From: an uncultured Bariatricus sp.
GTDB lineage: Bacteria; Bacillota; Clostridia; Lachnospirales; Lachnospiraceae
Direction: 5' to 3'
DNA: 64,000 bases
Assembly (NCBI GenBank): GCA_934307065.1
Contig: CAKRCD010000013.1
Location: forward strand, 1 to 64,000
The position numbers and the translations under genes are program-made. Position 1 is the first letter of the stretch. Every line of letters starts with the position of its first letter. The notes beneath the pieces are model-generated. The model searched no databases. It worked only from the letters and a program-made list of their open reading frames with translations, and was not told the DNA's origin. Below, piece after piece: positions 43,998 to 52,737 of this stretch.

Positions 43998-45374
43998 ATG
44001 GAACAGAATGATAAAATGGGGACAGCCCCGCTGGGAAAGCTGATTATGAGTCTGGCGCTTCCGGCAGTGGCTGCCCAGTTGATCAATGTACTTTATAACA
44101 TTGTAGACCGAATTTATATCGGTCATATAGCCGGATATGGAGCAATGGCTCTTACGGGAGTAGGGGTCACAGCTCCTATCCTCACTATGATTTCCGCATT
44201 CAGTGCTTTTGCAGGTGCAGGCGGTGCACCACTTGCGGCAATCGAGATGGGGCGGAAGAACAAAGAAGGAGCAGAGCGGATTTTGGGAACCAGTACTGCA
44301 CTTTTACTTGTTTTTTCCGTAGTTCTTACAATCGGATTTTTACTCTTTAAGACACCGATTTTATATATGTTCGGGGCAACGGAAAATACGATTGTTTATG
44401 CAGAACAGTACATATCTATTTACCTGATTGGAACGATTTCAGTACAGCTTGCACTGGGACTGAATATGTTTATCAGTGCCCAGGGAAGTGCGACGGTTGC
44501 CATGCTTTCGGTGTTGATAGGAGCAGTGATTAATATTGTGCTGGATCCGGTTCTGATTTTTGCCTGTGATATGGGTGTGCGCGGTGCGGCATTTGCGACC
44601 ATTATTTCCCAGACGATCAGTGCAGTATGGGTAGTAAGATTTTTGATGTCGGAAAAGAGCCTGATGCGGCTGCAGAAAAAGTATATCCGGTTTCATAAGA
44701 AAATGATTGGTCAGATTGGTGCGCTTGGAGTTTCACCGTTTATCATGCAGAGTACGGAAAGCCTGGTACTTATAACACTGAACAGTGGATTGAAGAATTA
44801 TGGCGGTGATTTGCATGTGGGGGCAATGTCCATCTTAACCAGTGTGATGCAGCTCATTTCCATTCCGGTTCAGGGAATGAATCAGGGAATCCAGCCGATT
44901 ATCAGTTATAATTACGGGGCAGGAAATAAGAAACGTGTGACGGGAACCTTTAAGATTATGATTGCTGCGGCACTTACCATTTCCCTGCTGATGGGGGGAA
45001 CAGCAGTGCTGAAACCGGCGGTTTTCAGCAGTCTGTTTACGAATAAAACAGAATTATTAGAAGTAACCAATCAAGTGATGCCGATTTATTTTCTGGGAAT
45101 GACGATTTTCGGTATTCAGATGGCTTGTCAGTCTACCTTTGTAGCTTTAGGCCAGGCAAAGGTATCCCTGTTTATTGCACTCCTCCGAAAGGTCATTCTG
45201 TTGATTCCGCTGGCACTGATTCTGCCGCGTTTTTTCGGAGTTATGGGTGTGTACTACGCAGAACCGGTTGCAGATATTACCTCGGTTACTGTTACGATTA
45301 TTATGTTTATCATTACCTGGCGTAAAGTGTTGCATAACTGGGGAGAGAATACAGAACAGGAAGATGACAAATAA
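43998..45374 (+). CDS. MATE family efflux transporter
   Basis: 458 residues, about twelve TM helices. N-terminal LGKLIMSLALPAVAAQLINV and VLYNIVDRIYIGHIAGYGA are typical of the NorM/DinF-like MATE group in clostridia. The second half has the matching NQGIQPIISYNYGAGNKKR motif (about residue 300). It differs clearly in sequence from the other two MATE proteins in this window. The start at 43998 has GAGG 9 nt before it. A longer frame upstream crosses the promoter. Substrate unknown. Confidence 0.92.
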   Translation: MEQNDKMGTAPLGKLIMSLALPAVAAQLINVLYNIVDRIYIGHIAGYGAMALTGVGVTAPILTMISAFSAFAGAGGAPLAAIEMGRKNKEGAERILGTSTALLLVFSVVLTIGFLLFKTPILYMFGATENTIVYAEQYISIYLIGTISVQLALGLNMFISAQGSATVAMLSVLIGAVINIVLDPVLIFACDMGVRGAAFATIISQTISAVWVVRFLMSEKSLMRLQKKYIRFHKKMIGQIGALGVSPFIMQSTESLVLITLNSGLKNYGGDLHVGAMSILTSVMQLISIPVQGMNQGIQPIISYNYGAGNKKRVTGTFKIMIAAALTISLLMGGTAVLKPAVFSSLFTNKTELLEVTNQVMPIYFLGMTIFGIQMACQSTFVALGQAKVSLFIALLRKVILLIPLALILPRFFGVMGVYYAEPVADITSVTVTIIMFIITWRKVLHNWGENTEQEDDK

Positions 45375-45387
45375 GGAAGACCGTGTT

Positions 45388-45468
45388 ATGCTTGAAGTGT
45401 ATGGTGCCAGTGCGAAACACGGAACAATCCGCAGACATCACAGTGATAATTCAGACAGCAATATTTAA
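45388..45468 (+). CDS. Possible 26-residue peptide between MATE and SseB-like genes
   Basis: A short frame with AAGGAAGA 7 nt upstream of the ATG. The product is basic and His/Ser-rich (KHGTIRRHHSDNSDSN) with no signal peptide or family match I can name. It starts 13 nt after the MATE stop. It could be chance, and only expression or conservation would settle it. Confidence 0.25.
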   Translation: MLEVYGASAKHGTIRRHHSDNSDSNI

Positions 45469-45495
45469 GTAAGAGAGAGTAATGAGGAAGACAAC

Positions 45496-46245
45496 ATGAA
45501 TGAAAAAAGTAAACAAACAACAATGATAAATCTTCAGAAGGCGGAATGCGTGTATTCGCTTGTGTCTTTATGCACAACCCAGCCGTATATTGTATGTGAT
45601 GCAGAGACTTTTGATGATCAGATTTATGTGTATTTTGATAAAGATATGGCCGAAAAGGCTGTGAAAAGGCTGATGGGAGAGAAAATTCCGGTAAAGGCAG
45701 TCACAATTCCGAAGAATATTTATCTGCCATTTTACAGCAGTCTGTTCTCCATGGGAGTGAACCAAATCGTAGTGGATTCTGGTATGGACAGCGAGATTGG
45801 AATTCAGCTGAATGAACTGATAAAAAGAGGACAGAATCCAAATGGCGGTGAAAAGCAGGTTGTGATTGAAAATCCGGAACTGCATCTGACTGCACTTTAT
45901 TATATGCAGGAAGTAAAGCGTGATGTAAAAGCACAGCAAAGAGAAGATATGAAAGAATTATATGAGGAAATGCTGAACCATTTTCAAAAAGGAAAATACA
46001 TTGTTCCGGCAAGAGGAGATTCGAAAGAAGTGCCGATTCTGAAACAGCAAAATGGAGATAAATATTATCCGGTTTTTACGGATTTACTGGAATTTCAGAA
46101 GTTCTGTACATCACACAAAGAAGAAAAATGGCAGTCAGGAATTATTGAGGCTCATAATTTACATAAAGTAATACCGGATGGAGTGAAAGGTGTTACGATA
46201 AATCCTATGGGAGTAAATTTGTTATTACAGATGGTAAAGAAATAG
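45496..46245 (+). CDS. SseB-like protein
   Basis: 249 residues with an SseB N-terminal domain pattern. Strands around CVYSLVSLCTTQPYIVCDAE and IYVYFDKDMAEKAVKRL are followed by KYIVPARGDSKEVPIL (about residues 175-190) and FTDLLEFQKF, the usual SseB motif order. The function of SseB proteins in Firmicutes is not established. Ribosome site GAGGAAGA. Followed after 15 nt by a large regulator with which it may be co-transcribed. Confidence 0.75.
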   Translation: MNEKSKQTTMINLQKAECVYSLVSLCTTQPYIVCDAETFDDQIYVYFDKDMAEKAVKRLMGEKIPVKAVTIPKNIYLPFYSSLFSMGVNQIVVDSGMDSEIGIQLNELIKRGQNPNGGEKQVVIENPELHLTALYYMQEVKRDVKAQQREDMKELYEEMLNHFQKGKYIVPARGDSKEVPILKQQNGDKYYPVFTDLLEFQKFCTSHKEEKWQSGIIEAHNLHKVIPDGVKGVTINPMGVNLLLQMVKK

Positions 46246-46260
46246 CGAGAGGAAATCGGA

Positions 46261-48765
46261 ATGAAAAAGGGCAGAGGGAATCCGAATACGATTTATGTTT
46301 CAGAACGTTTGCAGGAATGCCTGCATTTGATTTCAAAATCCGCAGTTACAACTGTGGTGGCACCTATGGGGTACGGAAAGACAACGGCAATTAACTGGTA
46401 TCTGGCAAAGCAGCAGAAAACAGAACAAGCAGTAGTGGTAAGAGTCAGTATTTATTCGGATAACCGTCAAGTATTCTGGCACAGCGTATTGCGGGCATTT
46501 GCATTTTCCGGTCTTGATTTTTTAAATGGATATGACTGTCCTTTTGATTCGGCATCTGCGGGGCTTTTGGCGGATGTACTGTGTCATTCACTGGTGGGAA
46601 AGCAGCGGTATTATATTTTTTTAGATGATTTTCATTTATTATCCGATGAACATGTGGCAGAATTTTTGGGTATTCTTGCAGGCAGACTGCCAGAGAATGT
46701 ACATCTGGTTATTGCCAGCAGGGCAAATGTATTTTCAGGAAGTACAGTTGTGCGTCTTGGCGGGAAACTGTATCAGATAACTGCAGGAGATTTGCGCCTG
46801 ACTGCCGGAGAATTATCTGTGTATGCCTATAAATGTGGCACCAGTCTGAGTCAAAAGCAGATGGAAATGCTTTTACATTCCAGCGAAGGCTGGTTTTCGG
46901 CAGTTTACTTAAATCTGTGTGAATTTGCCCGGTCAGGGAAATTGCCGGATGTGCAGTCAGATATCTATGCTATGTTTTCCAACGCTCTGATTGAACCTTT
47001 ACCGAAAGAACAGCAGGAATTTCTGACCGTGATGGGACTTGCCGATGAATTTACCGTGGAGATGGCAGAAGCAGTAACAGGAAAAAAGAATGTAGCAGAG
47101 ATTCTTAAGGAGCTTATGAGCCAGAATGCGTTTGTAAAATGTCTGTCAGATGGCAGATCTTATCGTTTTCATCATATGATGAAAAGCTGTGCAGAACAGC
47201 TCTTTTTTGTCATGGAGCCGGAGAAACAAGCGGTGTATCAAAATCGTTATGGGGACTGGTATTATGGACATGGCTTATATCTTCATGCCTTAGCTGCATA
47301 TAGAGCCAGTGGTAATTTTGCTGCCCTTTTGGAAGTAATCCGGGAAGATGCGGGTATTCTGCTGTCATCCTTAAAACCAGAAGAGGTACTTACTTGGATT
47401 ACGGAATGTCCGAAAGCGGTATTAAAGGAACATCCTTTTGCAATTCTTGTTCTGATGCGCAGTATGTTTAACTGGAGACAGATTCCGAAAATGTTGGAAC
47501 TAAAAGAGCTTTTAATGACAGCGATTGCAGAACATCCGGAGTGGTCTTCGGAAGAAACCGGAAATCTCTCCGGGGAATGTGATTTGATTATGAGTTTTCT
47601 TATGTATAATGATATCAGTCAGATGAGCCGTCTGCACAGAAGTGCCAGTGCAAAGATGACGCACCCGGCAATCAGTATTCAGAGTCAGGGTGGATGGACT
47701 TTTGGTTCGCCGTCAGTGTTAATGATGTTTCATCGGGAGCCTGGGAGCCTTAAGAAAGAACTGGAAGAAATGAAAGAGTGCATGCCGCATTATTATAAGA
47801 TTACCAACGGACACGGACAAGGTGCAGAACGGATTATGGATGCCGAGGCATCATTTATGCAGGGGCATTTTACAGATGCCCAGATTAAGCTGGAAGGCGC
47901 ATATGCCCAGATTGAGGGAAACGGACAGGAGAGTATTGCGCTTTGCTGTGATTTTCTGGCGCAAAGAATGTTGCTTTGCAGTGATGTGAAATCAAGGATG
48001 CCCATTGCTGACCGCAGGGCACAGCTTATGGGCGGTCATAATGTGACCTGGGTTTATATTTATGACAGTATATGCTCTTATTATTATGCAGTTATAGGTC
48101 AGACGGAGCAGATACCGGTTCTCTTTCGAGAGCATCAGCTTTCGCAGGTACATTTTCTTGCACCCGGACGACCGATGCTGGAAATGATTGAAAATCAGGT
48201 TTATCTTTCACAAGGAAGTTTTGCAAAAGTTCTGGGACAAGGCGAACGGCTTCTTGCTATGTGTGAAGGAATGCATTATGGTCTGGTGGCTCTTCATGTG
48301 AAAATACAAATGGCAGCCGCCTATGAACAGCTGGGGAAACGATTGGAGTCACGTTCACTTCTGAAAGAAGCAATTCAGGATGCATTTGCAGATAATTTTC
48401 TTATGCCTTTTGTGGAAAATTATCGTTATCTGAAAGAGCTGCTTGAGGGATTACATATCACTGGGCATCAGGAATTTGTGGAGCAGATTACAGAACTTGG
48501 TAAATGTTATGAAAGTCAGTGTGCAAAGCTGCGGAATGAAAAAGTACGGTCCGAGAGTCTGAATTTATTGACAGAACGAGAAATACAGATGGCAGAGATG
48601 ATTGCACTGCGGCTGAGCAACAAAGAGATTGCGGAAAAGCTGTTCTTGTCGGAAGGTACAGTCAAGCAATATATCAATCAAATTTATTCCAAACTGGAGA
48701 TAAAAGGAGATATCCGCACAAAACGAGCGACGCTTATAGAGCAGATAAAAGATACGAAAAACTAA
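46261..48765 (+). CDS. MalT-like LuxR-family transcriptional regulator
   Basis: 834 residues with the STAND-ATPase plan of MalT. A P-loop APMGYGKTT lies at residues 34-42, Walker B YYIFLDDFHLL near 118-128, an arginine-rich IASRAN sensor region near 155, and a long helical repeat domain occupies 330-760. The C-terminal LuxR helix-turn-helix (about 772-830) has LTEREIQMAEMIALRLSNKE and then EGTVKQYINQIYSKL. Such proteins switch on target genes when an inducer binds the repeat domain. The targets may be the adjacent SseB-like and DUF3137 genes, but that is inference. Ribosome site GAGAGGAAA. Ends at a terminator. Confidence 0.9.
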   Translation: MKKGRGNPNTIYVSERLQECLHLISKSAVTTVVAPMGYGKTTAINWYLAKQQKTEQAVVVRVSIYSDNRQVFWHSVLRAFAFSGLDFLNGYDCPFDSASAGLLADVLCHSLVGKQRYYIFLDDFHLLSDEHVAEFLGILAGRLPENVHLVIASRANVFSGSTVVRLGGKLYQITAGDLRLTAGELSVYAYKCGTSLSQKQMEMLLHSSEGWFSAVYLNLCEFARSGKLPDVQSDIYAMFSNALIEPLPKEQQEFLTVMGLADEFTVEMAEAVTGKKNVAEILKELMSQNAFVKCLSDGRSYRFHHMMKSCAEQLFFVMEPEKQAVYQNRYGDWYYGHGLYLHALAAYRASGNFAALLEVIREDAGILLSSLKPEEVLTWITECPKAVLKEHPFAILVLMRSMFNWRQIPKMLELKELLMTAIAEHPEWSSEETGNLSGECDLIMSFLMYNDISQMSRLHRSASAKMTHPAISIQSQGGWTFGSPSVLMMFHREPGSLKKELEEMKECMPHYYKITNGHGQGAERIMDAEASFMQGHFTDAQIKLEGAYAQIEGNGQESIALCCDFLAQRMLLCSDVKSRMPIADRRAQLMGGHNVTWVYIYDSICSYYYAVIGQTEQIPVLFREHQLSQVHFLAPGRPMLEMIENQVYLSQGSFAKVLGQGERLLAMCEGMHYGLVALHVKIQMAAAYEQLGKRLESRSLLKEAIQDAFADNFLMPFVENYRYLKELLEGLHITGHQEFVEQITELGKCYESQCAKLRNEKVRSESLNLLTEREIQMAEMIALRLSNKEIAEKLFLSEGTVKQYINQIYSKLEIKGDIRTKRATLIEQIKDTKN

Positions 48766-48786
48766 CCTTTGGTTACTATAATTCAG

Positions 48787-48826
48787 AAATTCCATTGTAT
48801 ATATTGAATATATGATGGAATTTTTT
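48787..48826 (+). terminator. Terminator of the MalT-like regulator gene
   Basis: AAATTCCAT and ATGGAATTT with an inner TATATA stem, followed by T6. Confidence 0.85.
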
Positions 48827-48907
48827 GTGCCGGACACAGGAAAAATCTGGTAAGAGGTTCCGTATTTTTAGAATGGCTTTTTAGAAATGTAAGGAGGAGA
48901 TGTTGCG

Positions 48908-49711
48908 ATGGGCAAATTATTGATTGGCATAGGTGTGATATTTGCATTAATGGGAGTATTTGGCAGTATGATTCCACTGGTAATTCTGGGGGTAATTGTG
49001 GCGCTTGTCGGAGAAAAGCTGGGAGAAAAGAAGCAGAATGAGGTTAAAGAACAATTAGGAGACCAGATTATATGTGAGGTTCTTCACGATGTTTTTCAGG
49101 ACGTAGAGTATCAGATGCAGGGTCATATCTCCCGTGGAGTCATAGACAGTGCAAACATGATGTTCCAAAATGGTTATAATGAAGTGAAGGGCAGTGATGA
49201 TGTCAAAGCTGTATATCGTGGAAGAAAGATAGAACTGAGTAATGTGACTTTAAGCGAGACCGCTCAGATTTGGGATGAGGAGATGCAGGTATACCGAGAA
49301 ACAGAGACTGTCAGTTTTAAGGGACAGTGGTTTCTATATGATACGGGAATCGAACACATGGCAGATGTGCAGATAGCTCCACGCACCAGAGTGCAAAGGC
49401 TGATTCGCGATACGGGTATTCAGATGCCGGACGAAGAATTTAATAAACGGTTCAATGTCCGCTCCGCAGAGGAACAGGAAGCATTTCGTATTCTCACTCC
49501 CCGGATGATGGAGTATATTCTGAGAATGGCAGACAGTTGTGATGGAAGCATTTATATCAGTTTTCTGAAAAACGGAATCGTCCATGTTGCCGCCAATACA
49601 GAACGCGATTTCCTGAATGTGAAAAAGGAAAAAGGAGATCCAGGAAAAATGCAAGAGAGATTTCGCAGACAGGTACAATGGTTTACGGATTTCACGGATG
49701 AGATACATTAA
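48908..49711 (+). CDS. DUF3137 family membrane protein
   Basis: 267 residues. A hydrophobic N-terminal hairpin (about residues 4-37) is followed by a soluble domain. Matches to DUF3137 are the VYRGRKIELSNVTLSE segment, SFKGQWFLYDTG (about residue 139), FNKRFNVRSAEEQEAFRILTP (seen about 178-198) and SIYISFLKNGIVHVA near the end. Family function unknown; such proteins often sit beside LemA-type genes, which are absent here. Ribosome site AAGGAGG. Convergent with the ABC-F gene. Confidence 0.8.
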   Translation: MGKLLIGIGVIFALMGVFGSMIPLVILGVIVALVGEKLGEKKQNEVKEQLGDQIICEVLHDVFQDVEYQMQGHISRGVIDSANMMFQNGYNEVKGSDDVKAVYRGRKIELSNVTLSETAQIWDEEMQVYRETETVSFKGQWFLYDTGIEHMADVQIAPRTRVQRLIRDTGIQMPDEEFNKRFNVRSAEEQEAFRILTPRMMEYILRMADSCDGSIYISFLKNGIVHVAANTERDFLNVKKEKGDPGKMQERFRRQVQWFTDFTDEIH

Positions 49712-49713
49712 AA

Positions 49714-49767
49714 AGGCAGCATACGGGAATTTTTTGAGAGGTCGCTCATTTCCTGTATGCTGTCTTT
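49714..49767. terminator. Terminator between the DUF3137 and ABC-F genes
   Basis: GGCAGCATACGGGAAT pairs with ATTTCCTGTATGCTGTC with mismatches, then T3. Likely bidirectional because the flanking genes converge on it. Confidence 0.7.
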
Positions 49768-49787
49768 ATATATTTGCGATATTATGT

Positions 49788-51359
49788 TTACAGTAATCCA
49801 GCATCCAGTGTGGACCATTTGCTGCAGTCCCATACTTCGGATACCACATCCTGATAAAATTCAGGCTCATGACAGATGAGGAGTACGCTTCCACGGTAAT
49901 CCAGGAGGGCGCGTTTCAGTTCATCCTTGGCATCTACATCCAGATGGTTGGTCGGCTCATCCAGAAGCAGAATATTGGTGTCTTTGTTGATGAGTTTGCA
50001 GAGACGGACTTTGGCCTGCTCGCCACCGCTGAGTACGCGGACCTGACTTTCAATGTGTTTGGTAGTCAGACCACATTTGGCAAGGGCAGAGCGCACTTCA
50101 TACTGGGTAAAGGATGGAAATTCCTGCCAAATTTCTTCGATACAGGTGGTTTTGTTATCGCCTTTTACTTCCTGCTCGAAATAGCCAATCTGGAGATTTT
50201 CTCCCAGCTCGCAGGAGCCGGAAAGTGCAGGAATCAGACCAAGAATACTCTTCAGAAGCGTGGTCTTTCCAATTCCGTTTGCACCGACCAGGGCAATCTT
50301 GTGTCCTCGTTCCATAGAGAGATTTAATGGTCTGGAAAGCGGTTTGTTCTTATCATATCCAATCACTAGATCATGGGTTTCAAAAATATATCTGCCCGGT
50401 GTGCGTCCGACTTTGAAATGGAACTGCGGTTTTGGTCGTTCTGCAGCCAGTTCGATCACATCCATTTTATCCAGTTTTTTCTGGCGGGACATGGCCATAT
50501 TTCTTGTGGAAACACGGGCCTTATTTCTTGCTACGAAGTCCTTTAACTCATTGATTTCCTGCTGTTGGCGCTTATATGCTGCTTCAAGCTGGGCTTTCTT
50601 TACCGCATAAACTTCCTGAAAATGGTCATAGTCTCCCACATAACGATTGAGCTCCTGATTTTCCATATGGTAAATGATATTTACCACTTCATTTAAGAAT
50701 GGAATATCGTGGGAAATGAGAATAAATGCATTTTCATAATCTAATAAATAGCGTTTCAGCCATGCAATATGTTCTTCATCTAAATAGTTGGTAGGCTCGT
50801 CGAGCAGAAGAATATCCGGTTTTTCTAACAACAGTTTTGCTAATAAGATACGGGTACGCTGACCACCGCTTAAATCCGTTACATCCCGGTCCAGACCGAA
50901 GTCTAAAATGCCGAGTGCACGGGCAACTTCCTCGATTTTGGTATCGATGATATAAAAATCATGGGCACTGAGCATATCCTGAATCGTTCCGGCTTCTTCC
51001 ATCATGGCATCCATTTCTTCCGGGGAGGCATCCCCCAGATTGGCATAGATGTCATTCATTTTTTCTTCTAATTCATATAAATAGGAAAATGCGGATTTTA
51101 ATACATCACGAATGGTCATGCCGGCAGTCAATTTGGTATGCTGGTCTAAGTAACCGGCACGGACATTTTTCGACCATTCAATCTTTCCTTCGTCGGGCTG
51201 AAGCTTTCCGGTTACAATGCTGAAGAAGGTGGATTTTCCTTCTCCGTTTGCACCAACCAGTCCGATGTGTTCCCCTTTTAACAGGCGGAAGGAAACATCG
51301 TTGAAAATGGCGCGGTCCCCAAAACCATGGGTCAGATGTTCTACATTTAAAATACTCAT
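49788..51359 (-). CDS. ABC-F family ATPase
   Basis: 523 residues, two ATPase domains in one soluble chain. The first has Walker A GANGEGKST, signature LSGGQRTR and Walker B ILLLDEPTNYLD. The second has GANGIGKTT, LSGGEQAK and ILLLDEPTNHLD. The linker between them (about 250-320) is rich in Lys/Gln and forms the ribosome P-site tRNA interaction motif. It is closest by pattern to the YbiT/YkpA group, which are translation factors more often than antibiotic-resistance proteins. No TM segments. AAGGAG site. It follows DUF4317 after 5 nt, so the two form an operon. Confidence 0.92.
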   Translation of the reverse strand: MSILNVEHLTHGFGDRAIFNDVSFRLLKGEHIGLVGANGEGKSTFFSIVTGKLQPDEGKIEWSKNVRAGYLDQHTKLTAGMTIRDVLKSAFSYLYELEEKMNDIYANLGDASPEEMDAMMEEAGTIQDMLSAHDFYIIDTKIEEVARALGILDFGLDRDVTDLSGGQRTRILLAKLLLEKPDILLLDEPTNYLDEEHIAWLKRYLLDYENAFILISHDIPFLNEVVNIIYHMENQELNRYVGDYDHFQEVYAVKKAQLEAAYKRQQQEINELKDFVARNKARVSTRNMAMSRQKKLDKMDVIELAAERPKPQFHFKVGRTPGRYIFETHDLVIGYDKNKPLSRPLNLSMERGHKIALVGANGIGKTTLLKSILGLIPALSGSCELGENLQIGYFEQEVKGDNKTTCIEEIWQEFPSFTQYEVRSALAKCGLTTKHIESQVRVLSGGEQAKVRLCKLINKDTNILLLDEPTNHLDVDAKDELKRALLDYRGSVLLICHEPEFYQDVVSEVWDCSKWSTLDAGLL

Positions 51360-51364
51360 AAAGG

Positions 51365-52504
51365 TTACTCCTTGGTTGTAATTACTGTTTTGGCACTTAC
51401 GCCGTTGATTTCTACATGGTCATCCACACCGATGATAAGGCAGGTGCGTCCGTCAATCACTTTGGTTTCAATTAAATCCGCAAATTCCGGGCTGACCTGA
51501 ATGGTAATTTCCGCAGTTTTGATTTCAAATTTTTTGGAACTTGCCACATTGGTTGCAAGTAGTGTGGTATTTTCTCCGGCTGCGGCATCAAACTGTTTAT
51601 CAAATGTTTCTAATTTCTCGGTTTCGACTCCGCTTTTGGCAAATAAATATTTTACTTCTGCTTTGTCCAGTTCCAACGGATCCGGGCTGTCTGCGTGCTG
51701 CTCTAAGAGTTCATTTAAGTTTTCGTGGATGTTCTTTACCACATCATAAGAGCAGTCTTCGCCCAGGGTTTCTTCAATCAACAGGTTGAAGGTTTCTTTC
51801 TGGCTTCCGGCAGTAAGCGGCGGAACACAGCCAAGGAGATTGTCGGTAAGACCATTTTCCAGACTTTCTGCATTCTTAGAATAGTAGAGTAGGCTATGGA
51901 TGTCTGTGCTGCGTTCATTGAAGGCAGGAAAAAGGAATCCGGCTTCCGGCATCTCTACAACCCAGTCACGAATCCGCTCATGGAAGCTGTTTTCGTCTGC
52001 GTGATAGCTGAGCGCAGGTTTGGAAAGCTTTACCGGGCAGAACGCACACTGGATATAGTCATACACTTCATCGGAAGCGTCAAACATTTCGCTGCCATCA
52101 GAAGATTTGCCCGGAATATCATAAACAGAATGAATCAGGAGAATCAGATAATTTTCACCATAATTATAAGAGTCAATGACACGGGTGTAAAATTCTTCCA
52201 ATAGATGTTCATCCGTGAGACGGCTGTCCCGGAGCTTTAAGAGTGCTTCCTGAGAACCGCCTTCTTCCTCTGTATGAAGCGGAAATTCCATATTTAATAA
52301 ATTCTTTCCGATATTTCCCGAAAGAGATTTGCGGAAAATGTCAAAGTATTTGAACATTTCTTCTTCCGGGAGAGAGAGAAAGGCATCTTTAAACGAAGCC
52401 TTTTTTTCTTTTTCTCCATCTACATAGCAGCCACAGATGCGTGTAATGGCACAGTTATTTGGAGTTAATTGCTTTTTGATTTCTGTTACTTCTTTTTTAT
52501 TCAT
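51365..52504 (-). CDS. DUF4317 family protein
   Basis: 379 residues. The N-terminus MNKKEVTEIKKQLTPNNCA with ITRICGCYVDGEKEKK is diagnostic of DUF4317, a family almost limited to Clostridia. No membrane segments and no catalytic motif can be named. Its repeated pairing with ABC-F genes, if confirmed, would suggest a ribosome-linked role. The start at 52504 has GAGGG 7 nt upstream. A longer reading of 13 codons enters the leader hairpin. It has its own promoter at 52575-52603. Confidence 0.85.
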   Translation of the reverse strand: MNKKEVTEIKKQLTPNNCAITRICGCYVDGEKEKKASFKDAFLSLPEEEMFKYFDIFRKSLSGNIGKNLLNMEFPLHTEEEGGSQEALLKLRDSRLTDEHLLEEFYTRVIDSYNYGENYLILLIHSVYDIPGKSSDGSEMFDASDEVYDYIQCAFCPVKLSKPALSYHADENSFHERIRDWVVEMPEAGFLFPAFNERSTDIHSLLYYSKNAESLENGLTDNLLGCVPPLTAGSQKETFNLLIEETLGEDCSYDVVKNIHENLNELLEQHADSPDPLELDKAEVKYLFAKSGVETEKLETFDKQFDAAAGENTTLLATNVASSKKFEIKTAEITIQVSPEFADLIETKVIDGRTCLIIGVDDHVEINGVSAKTVITTKE

Positions 52505-52529
52505 ATGTAAACCCTCGATTAGACAAATT

Positions 52530-52558
52530 TGGAATGAACCCATTGGGGGACCATTCCA
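52530..52558 (-). other. Leader hairpin of the DUF4317/ABC-F mRNA
   Basis: On the minus strand TGGAATG and CATTCCA enclose an inner CCC/GGG pair. It lies between promoter and start codon, without a T run. Confidence 0.45.
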
Positions 52559-52574
52559 TCGTAAGACTTAGTAT

Positions 52575-52603
52575 AGTATACCTTATATTTTGCTGAGAAA
52601 CAA
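52575..52603 (-). promoter_or_regulatory. Promoter of the DUF4317/ABC-F operon
   Basis: On the minus strand: -35 TTGTTT, 17-nt spacer, -10 TATACT. Confidence 0.7.
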
Positions 52604-52737
52604 ATATTAAATCTTTATAAAATGATAAAGTTTATGAAAAAAATCATTGCGTAGAATTTTCAATCAGAATAAACTATAAAAGTTAGAATGTCGATTTTTG
52701 GTAAATGCATTTGAAGAAAACAAGCAGGAGGAAATAT

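Noticed and set aside
52647-52675. RND promoter TTGCGT-17-TAAACT as a separate feature
   Set aside because: Too weak to list alone. Mentioned under the RND gene.
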